This document shows, piece by piece, positions 8,296 through 16,000 of a DNA stretch of 48,464 nucleotides. The position numbers and the translations under genes are program-made. Numbering within the stretch: position 1 is the first letter of the stretch; each line of letters starts with the position of its first letter. Origin of the DNA: CAXBES01 sp965367015. Its GTDB lineage: Bacteria; Bacteroidota; Bacteroidia; Flavobacteriales; Flavobacteriaceae. A model generated the notes under the pieces. That model was not told the DNA's origin. It saw nothing but the letters and a program-made list of their open reading frames with translations, and did no database searches. The stretch is from contig CBDUGY010000008.1 of the NCBI GenBank assembly GCA_965367015.1, positions 1-48,464 on the forward strand, written 5' to 3'.

Positions 8296-8757
8296 CTATG
8301 AAACTACTACTTCAAAATTTTTGGCACTTCTCAATGCATCCTGGATACTATTACGCTGATTGGTTAAAATCTTTTGCGTTGTTGGTGGCAAGGTAGTATC
8401 GTTAATGATCTCGTTGTATTCTTCGAGTGCCGATTCTTCTCCTTTTTGTACTTCTTCTAAGATAGCTTCTTCGTCATTCGAAGTGAATGTAGATTTAATA
8501 CTCATCCATGTTCTGTGCATATCTCCGGTAGCACTTGTTCCTTTATCAGGAGTTTCTCCGTAATTTCTAATCTCAGTCTTTAATTCATGACCGAAATCGT
8601 ATCTGTTTTGTGCCTGAGTTTCAAAAAATTGCTTCAGCTTTGTGTTTTCCACGATTTCTGCAGCTTTTTTATACCCCTTTTCGGCATCGTAATTTTTTTC
8701 TAATAATTCATTTAATTTACTCGACATTTTCTCTGTATACTTCATCTTCAATTTCAT
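8296..8757 (-). CDS. DUF2383 / PA2169-family four-helix-bundle protein
   Basis: The 153-residue product is all-helical and charged. It carries the typical sequence LNELLEKNYDAEKGYKKAAE (about residues 15-34), then FGHELKTEIRNYGETPDKGTS and the conserved GEESALEEYNEII (about 106-118). These match the PA2169 family (DUF2383), which has a ferritin-like four-helix-bundle fold; function is unknown but members are often stress-associated. There is no signal peptide or membrane segment. The start could also be the in-frame ATG at 8745 (MKYTEK) or 8727. It is monocistronic, with a strong terminator immediately downstream. Confidence 0.82.
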   Translation of the reverse strand: MKLKMKYTEKMSSKLNELLEKNYDAEKGYKKAAEIVENTKLKQFFETQAQNRYDFGHELKTEIRNYGETPDKGTSATGDMHRTWMSIKSTFTSNDEEAILEEVQKGEESALEEYNEIINDTTLPPTTQKILTNQRNSIQDALRSAKNFEVVVS

Positions 8758-8954
8758 TTTAAATTATGCAGAAAACTTATTTTAAAATCGAATTAGAATT
8801 TCTGCTTTTCTTTATTCGATATATCCTAATATACCGTAAATAAAGGGCTTACGCAAGTTTTTAACGCAAGCTTAATACAAATTAACAGAGTTTAACCTCA
8901 GATTGAATTTGAAGCAATAAAGACTAAAAAAATTAACAGATTAAGGTGCGCAGG

Positions 8955-9761
8955 TTATTCGTAAACCACATTAAATTGCCCCAGAGAAATACTATTGGTA
9001 GCAGTGAGAAATGAAAATGTACCTTTAATTAGATTGTTCGCCTGATTGTGAGAGATAATAGTCAGATTTCCTGAAATGGCTCCACTAGTATCCCCATTCT
9101 CAATATACTCGGCGATATACCCCATTGCCGGTAACTCATAATTTCCCATACCAATGGTTTTAGGTATTGAAAGTAATATGGTTCTGTTTGTAGAACTTCC
9201 TGTGATTACAATAGAATTAGTGTTTTCCACTGCACTTACATTAAAAGGGTTAAACGGATTACCATCAATTAATGATACAAATGTCCCGGCATTGGTAGCC
9301 GGATTGAAGATAGGCTCTATATAAGGGTTAACGGGAACTTCAAAAAAGATACCGTTACCAATAGACAAGGTGTCTATCCCGGGTCGAATTGCCGTAAAGT
9401 TAAATGAACCTGAGACAATCTGGGCTTCGGGGTTATAATTACTAATTGTCATTCGCCCTTCACCATCGGGGTTAGTGAAATATGTGTTTCCGTTGAAATC
9501 CTCAAAAGATGCATAGTTTGCCGAACTTCCGCCAAAATTATAGGTCCCAACTTCTAATGCTGAAACCTTCATCGTTAAAGTTTCATTTTCTGTTACACCC
9601 TGAATTATAAAACTTCCATCCTCACTCTCGGTAGCTCTCGCATCTAATGAACGATATAATTCATTGTCGATAAGCCCCTGTAATGCCGGAGAATAAGTTT
9701 CAGTATTCTCACATGACAAAATTATAAGCGAGATGATAATTAAAAACGATAATCTTTTCAT
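8955..9761 (-). CDS. Lipoprotein with duplicated DUF6252-like domain
   Basis: The 268-residue product has a lipoprotein signal peptide ending ...IISLIILSC-ENTE with lipid-modified Cys17. The mature part contains two similar halves. Each ends in the same pattern: GRMTISNYNPEAQIVSGSFNF (about 104-124) and GNLTIISHNQANNLIKGTFSF (about 233-253). This G.l.I..hN...n.I.GtF.F motif is what I associate with DUF6252-type flavobacterial lipoproteins, here apparently duplicated. Function is unknown; it would sit in the outer or inner membrane facing the periplasm or surface. It diverges from rpsP, and a TACATTTG -7 box lies 27 bp upstream. Confidence 0.7.
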   Translation of the reverse strand: MKRLSFLIIISLIILSCENTETYSPALQGLIDNELYRSLDARATESEDGSFIIQGVTENETLTMKVSALEVGTYNFGGSSANYASFEDFNGNTYFTNPDGEGRMTISNYNPEAQIVSGSFNFTAIRPGIDTLSIGNGIFFEVPVNPYIEPIFNPATNAGTFVSLIDGNPFNPFNVSAVENTNSIVITGSSTNRTILLSIPKTIGMGNYELPAMGYIAEYIENGDTSGAISGNLTIISHNQANNLIKGTFSFLTATNSISLGQFNVVYE

Positions 9762-9787
9762 AATTCCTGTAAGTAGGTGAATTCGGG

Positions 9788-9795
9788 CAAATGTA
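9788..9795 (-). promoter_or_regulatory. -7 box of the DUF6252-like lipoprotein gene
   Basis: TACATTTG on the minus strand matches TAnnTTTG and lies 27 bp upstream of the lipoprotein ATG. No good -33 TTG at the usual distance. Confidence 0.5.
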
Positions 9796-9814
9796 AAAAT
9801 AAAAGTTCAAACCA

Positions 9815-9847
9815 TTGAAATCCAACTAAAAAAATATTGTATCTTTG
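9815..9847 (+). promoter_or_regulatory. Promoter of the rpsP-rimM-trmN6 operon
   Basis: TTG (9815-9817), a 22-nt spacer, then TATCTTTG (9840-9847). This is a textbook Bacteroidota vegetative promoter. Transcription would begin near 9854, leaving a leader of about 140 nt before rpsP. Confidence 0.85.
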
Positions 9848-9854
9848 CAAACTT

Positions 9855-9991
9855 AAATTCAGGAAGCTGTTAATAAGCCCTAAAATGAATTTAGGATTTG
9901 TTCAACTAACAATTTTATAGAATTTTAGAAAACTATAAAGTTGGGTTTCACAAAATTATAACCGAGGTCGTGTACCTCAAAAATTAATTAT
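9855..9991 (+). promoter_or_regulatory. Long structured 5' leader of rpsP
   Basis: The leader is about 140 nt, long for this compact genome. It contains CCTAAA-ATGAA-TTTAGG (9879-9895) and GAGGT-CGTGT-ACCTC (9964-9978); the second hairpin ends 13 nt before the rpsP start. It may be an autoregulatory ribosomal-protein leader, but no known class is recognised. Confidence 0.35.
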
Positions 9992-10654
9992 ATGCCTGTA
10001 AAAATTAGATTGCAAAGACACGGTAAAAAAGGAAAACCTTTTTACTGGATCGTAGCGGCAGATGCTCGCTCAAAAAGAGATGGTAAATACCTTGACAAAT
10101 TAGGGATCTACAATCCAACAGTAAATCCTGCACAAATCGAATTAGATGTTGATGGTGCAGTAAAATGGCTTCAAAACGGAGCGCAACCAACAGACACAGC
10201 CAGAGCTATTCTTTCTTATAAGGGAGCAATGATGAAAAATCATTTAGCTGGTGGTGTTCGTAAAGGAGCGTTAACCGAAGAACAAGCCGAAGAGAAATTC
10301 AATGCTTGGTTAGAAGAAAAGGCTAAGATAGTTGACACTAAAAAAGCGAAATTATCTGACGCAAAACAGAAAGCCAGAGCGGAAGCATTAGCTGCTGAAA
10401 AAGCAGTAAATGAAAAACGTGCCGCCGATGCTGTTGAAGCTGCTGCTCCTCCAGTAGAAGAAGTAGCTGAAGAAGCTGCTACTGAGGCTCCTGAAGAAGC
10501 GACTGCTTCAGAAGGGACTCCTATCGAGGCTGCTGCTGCGGAAGCAAAAGCTGAGAAAGCGCCTGCTGCTGAAGCAAAAGCTGAAGAAGCACCTGCTGCC
10601 GAAGCGAAAGCTGAAGAAGCACCTGCTGCGGAAGACAAGAAAGAAGAAGAGTAA
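9992..10654 (+). CDS. rpsP: 30S ribosomal protein S16 with long Ala/Glu-rich tail
   Basis: The first 80 or so residues are canonical S16: MPVKIRLQRHGKKGKPFYWI, ARSKRDGKYLDKLGIYNP, and GAQPTDTARAILSYKG. S16 helps assemble the 30S subunit. The total is 220 residues, against about 80-90 in E. coli; the extra C-terminal part is a charged Ala/Glu/Lys tail. Its end is built from three 30-bp DNA repeats encoding a ten-residue unit of the type AEAKAEEAPA (residues 183-212). Such tails are common in Bacteroidota S16. It is the first gene of an operon with rimM, whose product matures the S16-S19 region of the 30S subunit. Confidence 0.97.
   Translation: MPVKIRLQRHGKKGKPFYWIVAADARSKRDGKYLDKLGIYNPTVNPAQIELDVDGAVKWLQNGAQPTDTARAILSYKGAMMKNHLAGGVRKGALTEEQAEEKFNAWLEEKAKIVDTKKAKLSDAKQKARAEALAAEKAVNEKRAADAVEAAAPPVEEVAEEAATEAPEEATASEGTPIEAAAAEAKAEKAPAAEAKAEEAPAAEAKAEEAPAAEDKKEEE
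10538..10627 (+). repeat. Three 30-bp tandem repeats inside rpsP
   Basis: Units at 10538-10567, 10568-10597 and 10598-10627 each encode AEAKAE(K/E)APA with few nucleotide differences. The array is in frame, so copy-number changes would lengthen or shorten the S16 tail by ten residues without breaking the gene. Confidence 0.9.
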
Positions 10655-10667
10655 ATTTTATAGCGAT

Positions 10668-11192
10668 ATGCAAAAGGAGGATTGTTTCTACTTAGGCAAA
10701 GTCGTTAAAAAATACAGCTTTAAAGGGGAAGTCCTTGTTAAATTAGACACCGACGAACCTGAACTTTTTACTAAAATGGAATCAGTTTTTGTGGAACAAC
10801 ACAAGAATTTGATTCCATTTTTTATTGAACGAAGCTCATTACATAAATCTACATTACTACGCGTTCAGTTTGAAGATGTAAATACCGATGCCGGTGCCGA
10901 CCAACTTATCGGACTTCATCTTTATCTACCCCTGGAATTCCTTCCAAAATTAAGCGGGAATAAATTCTATTACCATGAAATTATCGGATTTACTGTGAAT
11001 GATCTGACTTTTGGTAACGTTGGCAGTATCACCGGAGTAAACGATTCAACCTCCCAAGCACTATTTGAAATCGATCGCGACGGCAAACAAATCCTCATTC
11101 CTATAAACGATGCTTTCATAAAAGAGGTAAATAGAGCAAACAAGTCTATACTTTTAGATGTTCCTGAAGGCTTAATAGAAATCTACCTTTAG
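10668..11192 (+). CDS. rimM: Ribosome maturation factor RimM
   Basis: The 174-residue product has the two RimM domains. The N-terminal beta-barrel begins FYLGKVVKKYSFKGEVLVKLDTD, and the C-terminal PRC-barrel includes KFYYHEIIGFTVND and the late ILIPINDAFIKEVN motif. RimM binds S19 in the 30S head during late assembly. The length matches the family. It starts 14 nt after rpsP and ends 5 nt before trmN6, so the three form one transcript. In many bacteria trmD and rplS follow rimM, but here they do not. Confidence 0.95.
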   Translation: MQKEDCFYLGKVVKKYSFKGEVLVKLDTDEPELFTKMESVFVEQHKNLIPFFIERSSLHKSTLLRVQFEDVNTDAGADQLIGLHLYLPLEFLPKLSGNKFYYHEIIGFTVNDLTFGNVGSITGVNDSTSQALFEIDRDGKQILIPINDAFIKEVNRANKSILLDVPEGLIEIYL

Positions 11193-11196
11193 GATA

Positions 11197-11940
11197 ATGC
11201 ATTCCCCGTTTAAATTCAAACAGTTTACCATCGCACAAGACCGCTGTGCTATGAAAATTGGCACCGATGCCGTACTTCTCGGATCATGGGTCCCCATTGA
11301 TAAAACCGTGAACAGAATTCTGGATATCGGTGCGGGAACCGGTGTCATAGCCCTGCAAATGGCACAAAGAAGTCAGGCAGAAACGATTGATGCAGTGGAA
11401 ATTGATGATGATGCCTTCGAACAGTGTTCAGAAAATTTCGAAAACTCCCTCTGGGCAGATCGTTTATTCTGTTATCATGCTTCAGCACAGGAATTCGCTA
11501 CTTACTTTGTAGAAGCGTTGGAGATTGAGGAGGAAGCCGAAGAAAAATACGATCTCATAGTTTCAAATCCGCCATTTTATTCTGAAGACTATAAAACTGA
11601 AGATAAAGCCAGAGATAAAGCAAGATTTAATGACGCGCTGCCCTTCGAGCATTTAATTGGATGCGTTCACGCTCTTCTTTCTGAAAATGGCTCCTTTGCT
11701 ATGATCCTTCCCAGAACTTCAGAAGCTTCCATTATTGCCTTAGCTCTGGAAGCTGGTTTATTTGCCAATCAAATTTGTCGTGTTCGCGGTACGAGCACTT
11801 CCGAAGAAAAGAGGAGTTTGATGCTGTTTTCATTCCAAAAAACAGAAACAATTATTGAAAATCTAACTATAGAGATTTCAAGACACCAATACACCGAAGA
11901 TTACAGAAACCTGGTACAGGATTTTTACTTGAAAATGTAG
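11197..11940 (+). CDS. trmN6: tRNA1(Val) (adenine(37)-N6)-methyltransferase
   Basis: The 247-residue product has a class I S-adenosylmethionine fold. Motif I is LDIGAGTGVIALQMAQR (residues 42-58). The catalytic N6-adenine motif SNPPFY is at 123-128. The N-terminal MKIGTDAVLLGSW (19-31) is the signature of the TrmN6/YfiC family. The family methylates N6 of A37 in tRNA1(Val). The gene follows rimM by 4 nt, placing a tRNA modifier with ribosome assembly genes. The family is certain; the exact tRNA substrate is inferred. Confidence 0.9.
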   Translation: MHSPFKFKQFTIAQDRCAMKIGTDAVLLGSWVPIDKTVNRILDIGAGTGVIALQMAQRSQAETIDAVEIDDDAFEQCSENFENSLWADRLFCYHASAQEFATYFVEALEIEEEAEEKYDLIVSNPPFYSEDYKTEDKARDKARFNDALPFEHLIGCVHALLSENGSFAMILPRTSEASIIALALEAGLFANQICRVRGTSTSEEKRSLMLFSFQKTETIIENLTIEISRHQYTEDYRNLVQDFYLKM

Positions 11941-11960
11941 GTGAATCGAGTTGTGATTTT

Positions 11961-11968
11961 TACATTTG
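11961..11968 (+). promoter_or_regulatory. -7 box upstream of gcdH
   Basis: TACATTTG fits TAnnTTTG and lies 19 nt before the gcdH ATG. The nearest TTG is 29 nt upstream, too far for a standard -33, so the promoter may be weak or activator-dependent. Confidence 0.45.
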
Positions 11969-11987
11969 TAAACCTAATTCGAAACAC

Positions 11988-13166
11988 ATGAAACCCGATC
12001 TTTTTGAAGCTCCCGATTATTACAATCTAGACGATTTATTCACCGAAGAACATAAATTAATTCGCGATGCTGCCCGCGCATGGGTAAAGCGCGATGTTTC
12101 ACCGATTATTGAAGATGCGGCTCAAAAAGCCGAGTTTCCGAAATCGATTATTCCCGGACTTGCAGAAATTGGTGCCTTTGGCCCTTATATCCCTGAGGAA
12201 TATGGCGGTGCAGGGTTAGATCAAATCTCCTACGGATTGATCATGCAGGAAATAGAACGTGGTGATAGTGGAGTTAGAAGTACCGCTTCTGTTCAATCTT
12301 CGCTGGTGATGTATCCTATATGGAAATACGGAAACGAGGAACAACGTAAGAAATATTTACCAAAACTTGCCACCGGTGAATGGATGGGTTCATTTGGTCT
12401 TACTGAACCTGACCACGGTAGTAACCCCGCTGGCATGGTCACAAATTTTAAAGATAAAGGCGATCACTATTTGCTAAATGGAGCAAAACTATGGATCTCA
12501 AACTCACCTTTTTGTGATGTTGCAGTAGTATGGGCTAAGGATGAAAGTGGGCGTATTCATGGCTTAATAGTTGAACGTGGTATGGAAGGTTTTAGCACTC
12601 CCGAGACTCATAATAAATGGTCACTTCGCGCAAGTGCAACAGGAGAATTGATTTTTCAGGATGTGAAAGTTCCAAAGGCAAATCTTTTGCCAAACAAATC
12701 GGGATTAGGCGCTCCGCTTGGGTGTTTAGACTCGGCCCGCTTTGGAATTGCCTGGGGAGCCATTGGAGCAGCGATGGATTGCTACGATACAGCCTTGAGA
12801 TATTCAAAAGAGCGTATTCAGTTTGGAAAACCAATTGGTGCCTTTCAATTACAACAGAAGAAATTAGCTGAAATGATCACAGAAATCACAAAGGCACAAC
12901 TGCTCGCCTTCAGATTAGGCCAGTTAAAAAACGAAGACCGCGCTACCTCAGCACAGATTTCTATGGCAAAGCGAAATAATGTGGATATGGCAATTAAAAT
13001 TGCCCGTGAAGCCAGACAAATGTTAGGCGGAATGGGTATTACCGGCGAATACAGTATTATGCGTCATATGATGAATTTAGAAAGTGTGATCACTTACGAA
13101 GGAACTCATGATATTCACTTACTGATTACAGGTCTTGACATTACCGGTTTTAACGCGTTTAAATAA
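11988..13166 (+). CDS. gcdH: Acyl-CoA dehydrogenase, probably glutaryl-CoA dehydrogenase
   Basis: The 392-residue flavoprotein has the acyl-CoA dehydrogenase fold. FAD-binding segments include GSFGLTEPDHGSNP (about 135-148) and WISNSPFCDVAVVWAK. The catalytic base is Glu371 in VITYEGTHDIH, the position and context used by glutaryl-CoA dehydrogenases. The C-terminal ITGLDITGFNAF also resembles that subgroup. It would oxidise and decarboxylate glutaryl-CoA to crotonyl-CoA in lysine and tryptophan breakdown. A saccharopine dehydrogenase occurs at 33858, supporting lysine catabolism. It has its own -7 box and a strong terminator downstream. Another short-chain or branched-chain substrate remains possible. 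Confidence 0.87.
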   Translation: MKPDLFEAPDYYNLDDLFTEEHKLIRDAARAWVKRDVSPIIEDAAQKAEFPKSIIPGLAEIGAFGPYIPEEYGGAGLDQISYGLIMQEIERGDSGVRSTASVQSSLVMYPIWKYGNEEQRKKYLPKLATGEWMGSFGLTEPDHGSNPAGMVTNFKDKGDHYLLNGAKLWISNSPFCDVAVVWAKDESGRIHGLIVERGMEGFSTPETHNKWSLRASATGELIFQDVKVPKANLLPNKSGLGAPLGCLDSARFGIAWGAIGAAMDCYDTALRYSKERIQFGKPIGAFQLQQKKLAEMITEITKAQLLAFRLGQLKNEDRATSAQISMAKRNNVDMAIKIAREARQMLGGMGITGEYSIMRHMMNLESVITYEGTHDIHLLITGLDITGFNAFK

Positions 13167-13189
13167 AACAATGAATTTCTTATATAAAA

Positions 13190-13218
13190 AAGGCTTCAGA
13201 TTTTCTGAAGCCCTTTTT
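13190..13218 (+). terminator. Rho-independent terminator after gcdH
   Basis: GGCTTCAGA (13192-13200) pairs with TCTGAAGCC (13204-13212) around a TTT loop and is followed by CTTTTTTA. An A-rich run precedes it. Confidence 0.92.
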
Positions 13219-13231
13219 TATGCATTCGGTT

Positions 13232-13262
13232 TTGAAAAAACATTGGGGAAATTGTATCTTTC
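13232..13262 (+). promoter_or_regulatory. Promoter-like site for the metallophosphoesterase gene
   Basis: TTG (13232-13234), a 20-nt spacer and TATCTTTC (13255-13262). The last base departs from the TAnnTTTG consensus. It is placed 33 nt before the ATG. Confidence 0.5.
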
Positions 13263-13294
13263 AGAAAGTAATAAAAATAACTCTAAGTTAAAGA

Positions 13295-14191
13295 ATGTCG
13301 TCTCAAACCAGAATTAGCAATGCGTATAAGTCGGCACCCCGCATTTCTTTTAACGATAGTTCCAAATTTATCATTTTTAGTGACTGCCATCGGGGCGACA
13401 ATAGTTTCGCAGACGATTTTGCTAATAATCGAAATATCTATTTTCACGCGTTGAAACACTATTACGTATCGGGATTCACCTATTGTGAACTTGGAGATGG
13501 TGATGAACTTTGGGAAAATATCGAATTTAAATCTATTTTTGAGGCCCATCAGAATGTCTACGATCTTATGCGACTTTTTTTCTCTGAGGGCAGGCTATTC
13601 AAACTGCTGGGGAATCACGACATGGTTTTTCAGAATAAAAACTTCTTAGAAAAAAATCTCTACAGCTATTTCAACAAAATTACAGGAAGGGATGAACCTC
13701 TTTTCCCCGGAATCAAGATACCCGAAGGATTAGTATTAGAGCACGAAGACACCAAACAAGAGATCTTTATGCTACACGGCCATCAGGCAGATTGGATGAA
13801 CTATCGAGGATGGAAATTTAATCGTTTTATGGTGCGGGTTTTATGGAGGCAACTGCAGGTTTTTGGGATCAGCGATCCAACGAGCCCCGCGAAAAATTAC
13901 AGAGAGCTCATAAAAGTAGAAAGACGTACAAAAAAATGGATTATTGACAACAAAAACATCTTTACGATTACAGGACATACGCACAGACCGCGTTTCCCCG
14001 AGCCGGGAGATATTGCCTATTTTAATGACGGGAGTTGTGTGCATCCTCGTAGTATCACCGGACTTGAAATTGAAAACGGGAAGATTTCACTAATAAAGTG
14101 GCAAATTGCAACTACCGAAGATGGTACCCTCAAAGTGATAAGGATTCTGTTAGAGGGTCCGCAAAAGATGACAAGTTATATAACCACCTAG
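13295..14191 (+). CDS. Metallophosphoesterase family protein
   Basis: The 298-residue product has the calcineurin-like metallophosphatase motif series: Asp30-Cys-His32 in FSDCHRGD, Asp68 in LGDGDELWE, Asn107-His108 in LLGNHDM, His161 and His163 in MLHGHQAD, and His228 and His230 in TGHTHRP. These ligate the two metals. There is no signal peptide, so it is cytoplasmic or peripheral. The layout is reminiscent of UDP-2,3-diacylglucosamine hydrolases and related phosphodiesterases, but the fit is not strong enough to call LpxH. The substrate is unknown. It is convergent with the ferredoxin gene, with 1 bp between the stops. Confidence 0.85.
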   Translation: MSSQTRISNAYKSAPRISFNDSSKFIIFSDCHRGDNSFADDFANNRNIYFHALKHYYVSGFTYCELGDGDELWENIEFKSIFEAHQNVYDLMRLFFSEGRLFKLLGNHDMVFQNKNFLEKNLYSYFNKITGRDEPLFPGIKIPEGLVLEHEDTKQEIFMLHGHQADWMNYRGWKFNRFMVRVLWRQLQVFGISDPTSPAKNYRELIKVERRTKKWIIDNKNIFTITGHTHRPRFPEPGDIAYFNDGSCVHPRSITGLEIENGKISLIKWQIATTEDGTLKVIRILLEGPQKMTSYITT

Positions 14192-14192
14192 A

Positions 14193-14522
14193 TCAAACTT
14201 CTGGTGCCAGTTCCACTTTTAAACCTTCCAGTTCGGGTTTCATATGTATTTGGCATCCCAATCTACTGTTGTCTTTTACATTAAATGCTTCAGCCAGCAT
14301 AGCATCCTCATCGTAACTTATTTCAGGAAGTTCATGATCGCTTAAAACATAACATTGACAAGAAGCACACATAGCCATTCCACCACAAATTCCAATCGTG
14401 CCTTCCGGAGCCAGTTCATAAGAACGAACAATTTCCATCAGGTTCATATTCATATCGATAGGCGCTTCCACTTCGTGTGCAATCCCCTCCCGATCTATTA
14501 TGGTAATTTTTATATCTGTCAT
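14193..14522 (-). CDS. Adrenodoxin-type 2Fe-2S ferredoxin
   Basis: The 109-residue product carries the 2Fe-2S signature: Cys46, Cys52 and Cys55 in ICGGMAMCASCQC plus Cys90 in RLGCQIHM, the spacing of vertebrate/adrenodoxin-type ferredoxins. I start it at ATG 14522 (MTDIKITIIDREGIA), where the ferredoxin fold begins. An upstream ATG at 14588 is in frame, but the 22 extra residues (Arg-rich) are encoded by a dispersed repeat and are unlikely to be translated. The gene follows the ferredoxin-NADP reductase-like gene on the same strand, so the two probably form an electron-transfer pair. Confidence 0.9.
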   Translation of the reverse strand: MTDIKITIIDREGIAHEVEAPIDMNMNLMEIVRSYELAPEGTIGICGGMAMCASCQCYVLSDHELPEISYDEDAMLAEAFNVKDNSRLGCQIHMKPELEGLKVELAPEV

Positions 14523-14524
14523 TT

Positions 14525-14632
14525 CTATTTGTTTGGGCGTTCCCCAAAAGTTCGCTTTGCTCCTTCTGCGTCGGGCTATTCGCTTCAATCTGCGTTTGCA
14601 GGATATACGCTGCTATCCCTAACGCACATCTC
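14525..14632. repeat. GC-rich dispersed repeat element (copy B)
   Basis: The block runs from TTTGGGCGTTCCCC through GCGTCGGGCTATTCGCTTCAATC to GCTGCTATCCCTAACGC. It resembles the scattered non-coding repeats of flavobacteria. It shares the GGGCTAT..GCTTCAATC core with the copy at 2862-3035. It fills almost the whole space between the reductase stop and the ferredoxin start. Confidence 0.6.
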
Positions 14633-14635
14633 CAA

Positions 14636-15688
14636 TTAATTAATAGATTTTACCACAGCCTTAGGTGCTTCTTTTTTACTACCATCGAATCCTTCAACAC
14701 CTCCCACAGTGGTATATTTCATTACATATCTTTTATTGGGGAATATGCGTTGGTATGCACTTTGGCACATTAATGTGGCTTCGTGAAATCCACAAAGAAT
14801 CAGTTTTAGTTTCCCCGGATATGTATTTACATCACCAATGGCATAAATTCCGGGTATATTGGTTTGATAATCCAGACTATTATCGACCTTTATCGCGTTT
14901 TTTTCTATTTCCAGTCCCCAATCTGCGATCGGACCTAATTTTGGAGCCAAGCCGAACAGTGGGATAAAATGATCACAAGTCCTGTTAAATACTTCTGCAC
15001 CGCGTTTTATAGTGACCCCTTCAACTTTTTTATCCCCAACAATTCCTACAACCTCGGCGGGAGTGATTAATTCGATCTTTCCCAAATTCTTCAATTCCTG
15101 CACCTTCTCAACGCTATCCAAAGCACCTCTAAATTCATTTCTTCGATGAATTAAGGTAACACTCGAAGCGATATCAGTAAGATAAATGCTCCAGTCTAAA
15201 GCCGAATCGCCGCCCCCGGAAATTACAACATCCTTATCACGATATAATTCCGGATCTCTGATGATGTATTCAACCCCATGGTCTTCAAAATTTGCGATAT
15301 TGGTAATAGGTGGTTTTCTGGGTTCGAAACTACCTAGGCCCCCGGCAATTGCCACTATTGGTGCATGATGTTTCGTGCCTTTACTGGTAGTGACTATAAA
15401 AGTACCATCGTCTAGTTTATCAATGGTTTCGGCGCGTTCACCCAACGTAAATCCGGGTTGAAACGGTTCGATTTGTTTCAATAAATTATCTACGAGATCA
15501 CCTGCCAGAATTTCGGGAAAAGCGGGTATATCGTAAATTGGCTTTTTGGGATATATTTCTGAACATTGGCCCCCCGGTTGAGGAAGTGCATCAATAAGAT
15601 GACATTTTAGTTTTAAAAGTCCGGCTTCAAAAACCGTGAAAAGACCTGTTGGTCCGGCGCCAATTATTAAGATGTCTGTTTCAATCAT
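14636..15688 (-). CDS. Thioredoxin-reductase-like ferredoxin-NAD(P)+ reductase
   Basis: The 350-residue flavoprotein has an FAD motif IIGAGPTGLFTVFEAG (residues 8-23), the segment PQPGGQCSEIYP, an NAD(P) motif ISGGGDSALDW (about 154-164), and GIYAIGDVNTYPGK near 285. It lacks the CxxC redox pair of true thioredoxin reductases. This identifies the TrxR-like ferredoxin/flavodoxin NADP reductase family, which passes electrons between NADPH and ferredoxin. The adjacent downstream 2Fe-2S ferredoxin is the obvious partner. Length is typical for the family (330-350). Confidence 0.88.
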   Translation of the reverse strand: MIETDILIIGAGPTGLFTVFEAGLLKLKCHLIDALPQPGGQCSEIYPKKPIYDIPAFPEILAGDLVDNLLKQIEPFQPGFTLGERAETIDKLDDGTFIVTTSKGTKHHAPIVAIAGGLGSFEPRKPPITNIANFEDHGVEYIIRDPELYRDKDVVISGGGDSALDWSIYLTDIASSVTLIHRRNEFRGALDSVEKVQELKNLGKIELITPAEVVGIVGDKKVEGVTIKRGAEVFNRTCDHFIPLFGLAPKLGPIADWGLEIEKNAIKVDNSLDYQTNIPGIYAIGDVNTYPGKLKLILCGFHEATLMCQSAYQRIFPNKRYVMKYTTVGGVEGFDGSKKEAPKAVVKSIN

Positions 15689-15753
15689 AAACTATGATCT
15701 AAAAATTTAGGGGTAAAAATAATTTTAATTTGACTTTATTAATATGATGAGAA

Positions 15754-15999
15754 TCAGTTTTGCACATTAATCACTTGCTCTACTTGAGGTGCGTGTTTTT
15801 TAATAGTCATTTCCACTCCGCTCTTCAAAGTCATCTGATTTACCGAGCATCCCACACAGGCACCTTCCAATTGAACCCTGACAATTTTACCTTCCTCATC
15901 AACCGATAACAGTGAAATGTCTCCACCATCACTTTGAAGAAACGGACGAATTTCATCGAGTGCCATTTCAATTTTGGCTGTTAATTCTTGTGCTTCCAT
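15754..15999 (-). CDS. NifU-like C-terminal domain Fe-S scaffold protein
   Basis: The 81-residue product is a stand-alone NifU C-terminal (Nfu) domain: IRPFLQSDGGDISLL followed by the cluster-binding CVGC (Cys48 and Cys51) and MTLKSGVE. Such proteins carry and deliver 4Fe-4S or 2Fe-2S clusters. I start at ATG 15999. A GTG 18 nt upstream would overlap the preceding gene. There is a single base between the mrp stop (TAA) and this ATG, so the two are translationally coupled and probably cooperate in Fe-S cluster assembly. Confidence 0.93.
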   Translation of the reverse strand: MEAQELTAKIEMALDEIRPFLQSDGGDISLLSVDEEGKIVRVQLEGACVGCSVNQMTLKSGVEMTIKKHAPQVEQVINVQN

Positions 16000-16000
16000 A

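Noticed and set aside
10240..10638. 132-codon open frame on the minus strand, Ala/Ser-rich
   Set aside because: It is the mirror of the Ala/Glu-rich S16 tail and has no recognisable domain; repeats in rpsP keep the opposite frame open.
13295..14191. UDP-2,3-diacylglucosamine hydrolase LpxH
   Set aside because: Metal motifs fit the metallophosphoesterase superfamily, but LpxH-specific sequence and context are missing, so only the family is named.
14523..14588. N-terminal extension of the ferredoxin
   Set aside because: The 22 codons lie in the dispersed repeat and precede a clean ferredoxin start at 14522.
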